Shown: positions 61,023 to 64,000 of the stretch, piece by piece
Layout: each line of letters opens with the position of its first letter
How positions within the stretch are numbered: position 1 is the stretch's first letter
Origin: Microbispora sp. H13382
GTDB taxonomy: Bacteria; Actinomycetota; Actinomycetes; Streptosporangiales; Streptosporangiaceae
Direction: 5' to 3'
Length of the DNA stretch: 64,000 bases
Assembly (NCBI RefSeq): GCF_014161445.1
Contig: NZ_JABBXA010000005.1
Location: 62,001-126,000 of the forward strand
Notes under the pieces: generated by a model
What the model was told of the DNA's origin: nothing
Database searches by the model: none
What the model saw: the letters and a program-made list of their open reading frames with translations, nothing else
Position numbers and translations under genes: made by a program

Positions 61023-63290
61023 TTAACTTCCGGTGCTCACCGGCTTCGGCGCCTGTCCGCTCGGCCGCCGGTACAGCCACGTCAGCCGGGGTTCGAGCAG
61101 CCACTTGAACGCCGTACGGGTCACCGGCAGGCAGAGCACGATGGCCAGGGCGAAGCCCGAGGCCGCGATAGCCGCTACCCCGAGCGGGCCGTACAGCCAG
61201 GGGAAGCTGACCCAGCCCATCTCCTTGGCGATCATCACCGGCACGCCGTGCAGCAGGTAGCAGTAGAGCGTGCGGGTGCCGAGGTCGGTGAACCACGTCT
61301 GGCGCCGGGGGATGAGCGACATCACGGCCGCCGACATGGCCAGCGCGGCCACCAGCAGGCCGGTGCGCAGCAGCATGCCCTTCCACCAGGCCAGGTGGAG
61401 GTCCTTGTAGCTGTCCTTGTAGTAGATCGGGCCGAGCTTCACGGAGTAGTTCTTCACCAGGAAGACCGCCACACCCGCGGCGCCCAGCAGCACGACCACC
61501 GACAGCATCATCACCCAGCGCTGCTTGAGGAAGTCGAAGACCTCCGGCTTGAGCACGAGGCCGAGGACGAAGAACGGCAGCAGGCCGAAGAACCGGTCCA
61601 TGCTGAAGTCGCCGGACAGTTGGGAGAACCCGGCGAAGAGGTAGACGGCCACCGAGATGGCGAACGGATATTTCATTCGCTTCCACACGGGTGTGGAGAG
61701 CCGCCAGAACAGCAGTGCGAGCAGATACCAGTTCAACCACGCCGGATCCATGATGGTGAGGCTGAACTTGTGCCCGAAGGCGGTGCGCAGGAGGGCGTAC
61801 CCCACCTCGACGATCACGTACGGCACCAGGAACGTGTCGACCAGCTTGTTGGTCTTCGCGTTGGAGTTCCAGAAGTTCCTGGACAGGTAACCGCTGATGA
61901 TGACGAACAGCGGCATGTGGAAGACGTAGATGAACAGGTACGTCGCCCGCGCGGAGTCGGCCGCGAGCGTCGGGACCAGCGCGTGCCCGATGGGCACCAG
62001 GGCGATGCCGACGAACTTCACGTTGTCCAGGTAGGGGTCGCGGGGCTTCTTGGCCCGGGGCGCGGCCTCCTGCTCGGGCTCGTCCACCCGGCGGTCATCC
62101 TGGCCCCCACCGCGGGCGAATGCGTCGTCCGGACGGAGGGGCACCTCGGCCCAGGCGGGCAGCGGGGCGCGCAGCGGCCTGCCGAGCGGGCCGGTCTGGC
62201 GGGGGTCGCCGGCGCCGTCCTGGGAAGAGCGCCGCCAGGGGTCCCACTGGGCGGGGTCGGCCTCCTGGCCGGGCCACGCGGGAGCGGGCGCCTCCGGCGC
62301 GGACGCGGGGCCGAAGGCCGCGTTCGAAGCGGCCCCGGGGAAGGCGTCCGGGAAGTCCCGCACGCCGCGCCGGCCGTGGGTGGTCTCGGGGAACGGCGGT
62401 GCGGCGCCGAAGGGGTCGTCCGGCGGGAAGGCCGGGCCCACGCCGGACGGGGGAGTGTCGAGGAAGGGGTTGGCCGTCCTGTCCGCGGCGGCGGCCGGCT
62501 GCTGCGGGAGTCCCGGGGGTTCGGGGAAGCTCGGTGGAGGCTCGGGGAAGCCCGGAGGCTCGGGGAACGGCGGCGCGGCGCCGAAGGCCGGCGCCGGGAA
62601 GGCCGGGGAGTCGCCGAAGGGCGGCGTCGGGGCGTCGGAGCCGCCCCGCAGGCCCGAGGCGTCCCGCTGGCCGAAGCCGGGCTGGGGGCCGGCGCCGGGG
62701 AAGGCGTCCGACAGGTTGCGGGGACCGTGTTCGGGGAACGCCTGCGGCCAGGCGGGGCCGTCGGCGGCGGCCGCCGCGCGCGGGGCGCCCGGACGCTCCT
62801 GGCCCCCGCCCGCGGAGAAGTAGTCGAAGCCCTCAGGCTGCGGGGCTGACGCGGGCGGCATGCCCAGGCGGGAGGCGCCCGGCTTGCGCGGCTTCCGTAC
62901 GGGCAGGGGCTGCTTCTCGTACGGCTTGTCGTAGGGGGCGGAGCCTGCCGCGCTCCCCAAGGCGCTGCCTGCCGTGCTTCCCGGGGCGCTTTCGTCGCTT
63001 CCGTGGCGTCCGTGTGCGGGCGCGGCCGTGCTCTCGTCGCCGGGGGCCGGGAGACCGCTCTCGTGGCGCCCGTGCTCGGGCCGCTCGCTCGCCGGGCCGC
63101 CTGACCCGCCCGCGCCCTGCTCCGCCCCCGGATCGCCCGCGGGCTTCGGCTCCCGCCGCGGCAGGCCGCCTTCTGGAGCGGGCCAGTCTCCGGTGATCCG
63201 GCCTATCACTCCGGTGGGAGCCTCTTCGGCATCGGGGTCGTTGCCTTGCGGGGATCCGGGAACCGGGGGGTGATGGCGGGTGTCACTCAC
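61023..63290 (-). CDS. Acyltransferase-3-type membrane protein with a long disordered N-terminus
   Basis: This 755-residue protein has a proline/glycine-rich, low-complexity N-terminal half (about 1-405) and a membrane acyltransferase domain (about 410-755). The domain opens RDPYLDNVKFVGIALVPIGHALV (with the family His) and has about ten hydrophobic helices. LLHGVPVMIAKEMG is the second conserved region. Family members O-acetylate or O-acylate sugars of cell-surface polymers. A disordered cytoplasmic tail this long is unusual. The start is GTG at 63290; the ribosome site is weak. Confidence 0.87.
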   Translation of the reverse strand: MSDTRHHPPVPGSPQGNDPDAEEAPTGVIGRITGDWPAPEGGLPRREPKPAGDPGAEQGAGGSGGPASERPEHGRHESGLPAPGDESTAAPAHGRHGSDESAPGSTAGSALGSAAGSAPYDKPYEKQPLPVRKPRKPGASRLGMPPASAPQPEGFDYFSAGGGQERPGAPRAAAAADGPAWPQAFPEHGPRNLSDAFPGAGPQPGFGQRDASGLRGGSDAPTPPFGDSPAFPAPAFGAAPPFPEPPGFPEPPPSFPEPPGLPQQPAAAADRTANPFLDTPPSGVGPAFPPDDPFGAAPPFPETTHGRRGVRDFPDAFPGAASNAAFGPASAPEAPAPAWPGQEADPAQWDPWRRSSQDGAGDPRQTGPLGRPLRAPLPAWAEVPLRPDDAFARGGGQDDRRVDEPEQEAAPRAKKPRDPYLDNVKFVGIALVPIGHALVPTLAADSARATYLFIYVFHMPLFVIISGYLSRNFWNSNAKTNKLVDTFLVPYVIVEVGYALLRTAFGHKFSLTIMDPAWLNWYLLALLFWRLSTPVWKRMKYPFAISVAVYLFAGFSQLSGDFSMDRFFGLLPFFVLGLVLKPEVFDFLKQRWVMMLSVVVLLGAAGVAVFLVKNYSVKLGPIYYKDSYKDLHLAWWKGMLLRTGLLVAALAMSAAVMSLIPRRQTWFTDLGTRTLYCYLLHGVPVMIAKEMGWVSFPWLYGPLGVAAIAASGFALAIVLCLPVTRTAFKWLLEPRLTWLYRRPSGQAPKPVSTGS

Positions 63291-63598
63291 GGGAGAAACG
63301 CTCAGCTATCTGTTGGAGGCTCGGGGGAACGGCCACGCCTCGGGTGCGTCGCCGCGTCCATTCGGACACTAGCGAAGGCGCCCCGGCGCATCAGCCCGAA
63401 CGGGCGAACAGGGCGCGTTGGCCAGGTGTTCACCCTAACGTTCTTGAAGACTGATGTCGCCTCTGGGGCTGAACGTAACGGGTGTGACACTGTCCTGTTC
63501 CTCTGTCAGACCACCGGTGACAGAACGGCCGGGGCGCCTCCGTCCACGTGGACGGCCTGGCAGCCCCGGCCGGGGTGTGGGACAGGGTGTGACGCGTG
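63291..63598. other. 308-bp gap between LCP and acyltransferase genes
   Basis: This region is read leftward from the LCP gene into the acyltransferase gene. It contains the 7-bp stem TCTGTCA/TGACAGA (63502-63524) and the larger stem-loop at 63528-63571, then AT-richer DNA (63420-63480) that may hold the acyltransferase promoter. No gene was recognised. Confidence 0.55.
63528..63571. terminator. Large stem-loop after the LCP gene
   Basis: GGCCGGGGC (63528-63536) pairs with GCCCCGGCC (63563-63571). Within the loop CCGTCCACGTGGACGG (63540-63555) is a perfect palindrome. There is no T-tract. It is a probable terminator for the LCP gene. Confidence 0.45.
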
Positions 63599-64000
63599 TC
63601 AGCTCGCGCAGATGTTGGTCTCGGCGGTCACCGCGTTGTCACCGACCGGCAGGGGGACGCGCACGCCCTTCCAGTCGGCGCCGACGACGAGCTGGATGAT
63701 CGGCCCGCGCACCTTGCCCGTGGGCGCGTCCGGCGGAGGCGAGGACGGGGTGAACGGCGTGACCGGGCCGCTCGCCGCCTTGCCGGTCTCCGGGCTGATG
63801 GGGTTGACCAGCTTGCCGACCAGGATCTTCGAGTAGTTCCAGCCCTGACCGGTGTAGCGGACCATGGTCTTCGGCTGGTCGGTGCCGTCGGGCTTCCTCG
63901 CGTCGCCGATGCCGACGACGTTGAAGCCGAGCCCGGCGAGCTCCTCGGCCACCTCCTTGGCGCGGCCGGAGACGTTGGTGCCGTTGAACACCTGCACCTT
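63599..64000 (-). CDS. LCP-family protein, C-terminal part (LytR_C domain), 5' end outside window
   Basis: The visible 133 residues are a LytR_C domain: VQVFNGTNVSGRAKEVAEELAGLGFNVVG, then MVRYTGQGWNYSKILVG and PIIQLVVGADWKGVRVP. This is homologous to the C-terminus of the LCP gene at 39756-41258. Both end in a Cys-containing tail (NIC). The catalytic LCP domain must lie beyond the right edge. With the other LCP gene it brackets the glycan island. Confidence 0.85.
   Translation of the reverse strand, partial: KVQVFNGTNVSGRAKEVAEELAGLGFNVVGIGDARKPDGTDQPKTMVRYTGQGWNYSKILVGKLVNPISPETGKAASGPVTPFTPSSPPPDAPTGKVRGPIIQLVVGADWKGVRVPLPVGDNAVTAETNICAS

Overview
The window is high-GC DNA with dense genes, frequent GTG starts and many 4-base start/stop overlaps. 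It looks like chromosome from a mycelial actinomycete. An S-(hydroxymethyl)mycothiol dehydrogenase, an acyl-CoA carboxylase epsilon subunit, IdeR-type iron boxes, a SARP-type regulator and several LCP/teichoic-acid genes all support Actinomycetota. Streptosporangiales is my best guess for the order, but that is inference. No rRNA, tRNA, CRISPR array or intact insertion sequence was seen.

Left part (1-13 kb): a truncated NYN-domain protein, acyl-CoA carboxylase beta and epsilon subunits, an ABC exporter pair, PEP carboxylase (with a DasR-like operator and probably a leaderless mRNA), FdhD, and three glycosyltransferases.

13-30 kb: housekeeping and envelope genes. These are biotin ligase, a MITE-like element, a PH-domain membrane protein, a class III cyclase, mycothiol-dependent formaldehyde dehydrogenase, bacterioferritin with its ferredoxin under tandem iron boxes, a two-component system whose kinase has two TTA codons, GtrA, a lipoprotein, purK-purE, UDP-glucose dehydrogenase, acyl-CoA dehydrogenase, a secreted hydrolase and a FUSC-type membrane protein.

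29-37 kb is the most unusual region. A tightly overlapped operon encodes a MauE-like quinone/thiol membrane protein, a TlpA-like thioredoxin, an ABC exporter without a C39 peptidase domain, an S26 signal peptidase, and a 58-residue precursor. The precursor core has six cysteines in the order C-C-CC-C-C, which is the cystine-knot (knottin/conotoxin) order, after a leader ending in AEA. A SARP/NB-ARC regulator faces it. A membrane-anchored penicillin-binding-protein homologue that has lost all three catalytic motifs lies divergently next to it. I read this as a self-contained cassette that makes, oxidises, exports and trims a disulfide-rich peptide. I do not recognise it as a described class.

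37-64 kb: regulators and a DUF234-type ATPase, then a long cell-wall glycopolymer island. The island holds two LCP ligases (one at each end), CDP-glycerol glycerophosphotransferase, a fused ribitol-phosphate cytidylyltransferase/reductase, two CDP-alcohol phosphotransferases, a LicC-like nucleotidyltransferase, a glycerol-1-phosphate dehydrogenase-like enzyme, glycosyltransferases and an acyltransferase. Interspersed are a BacNav-type sodium channel, an acetoacetate-decarboxylase-family protein, a YCII/ECF42 sigma pair and a NarL-type two-component system.
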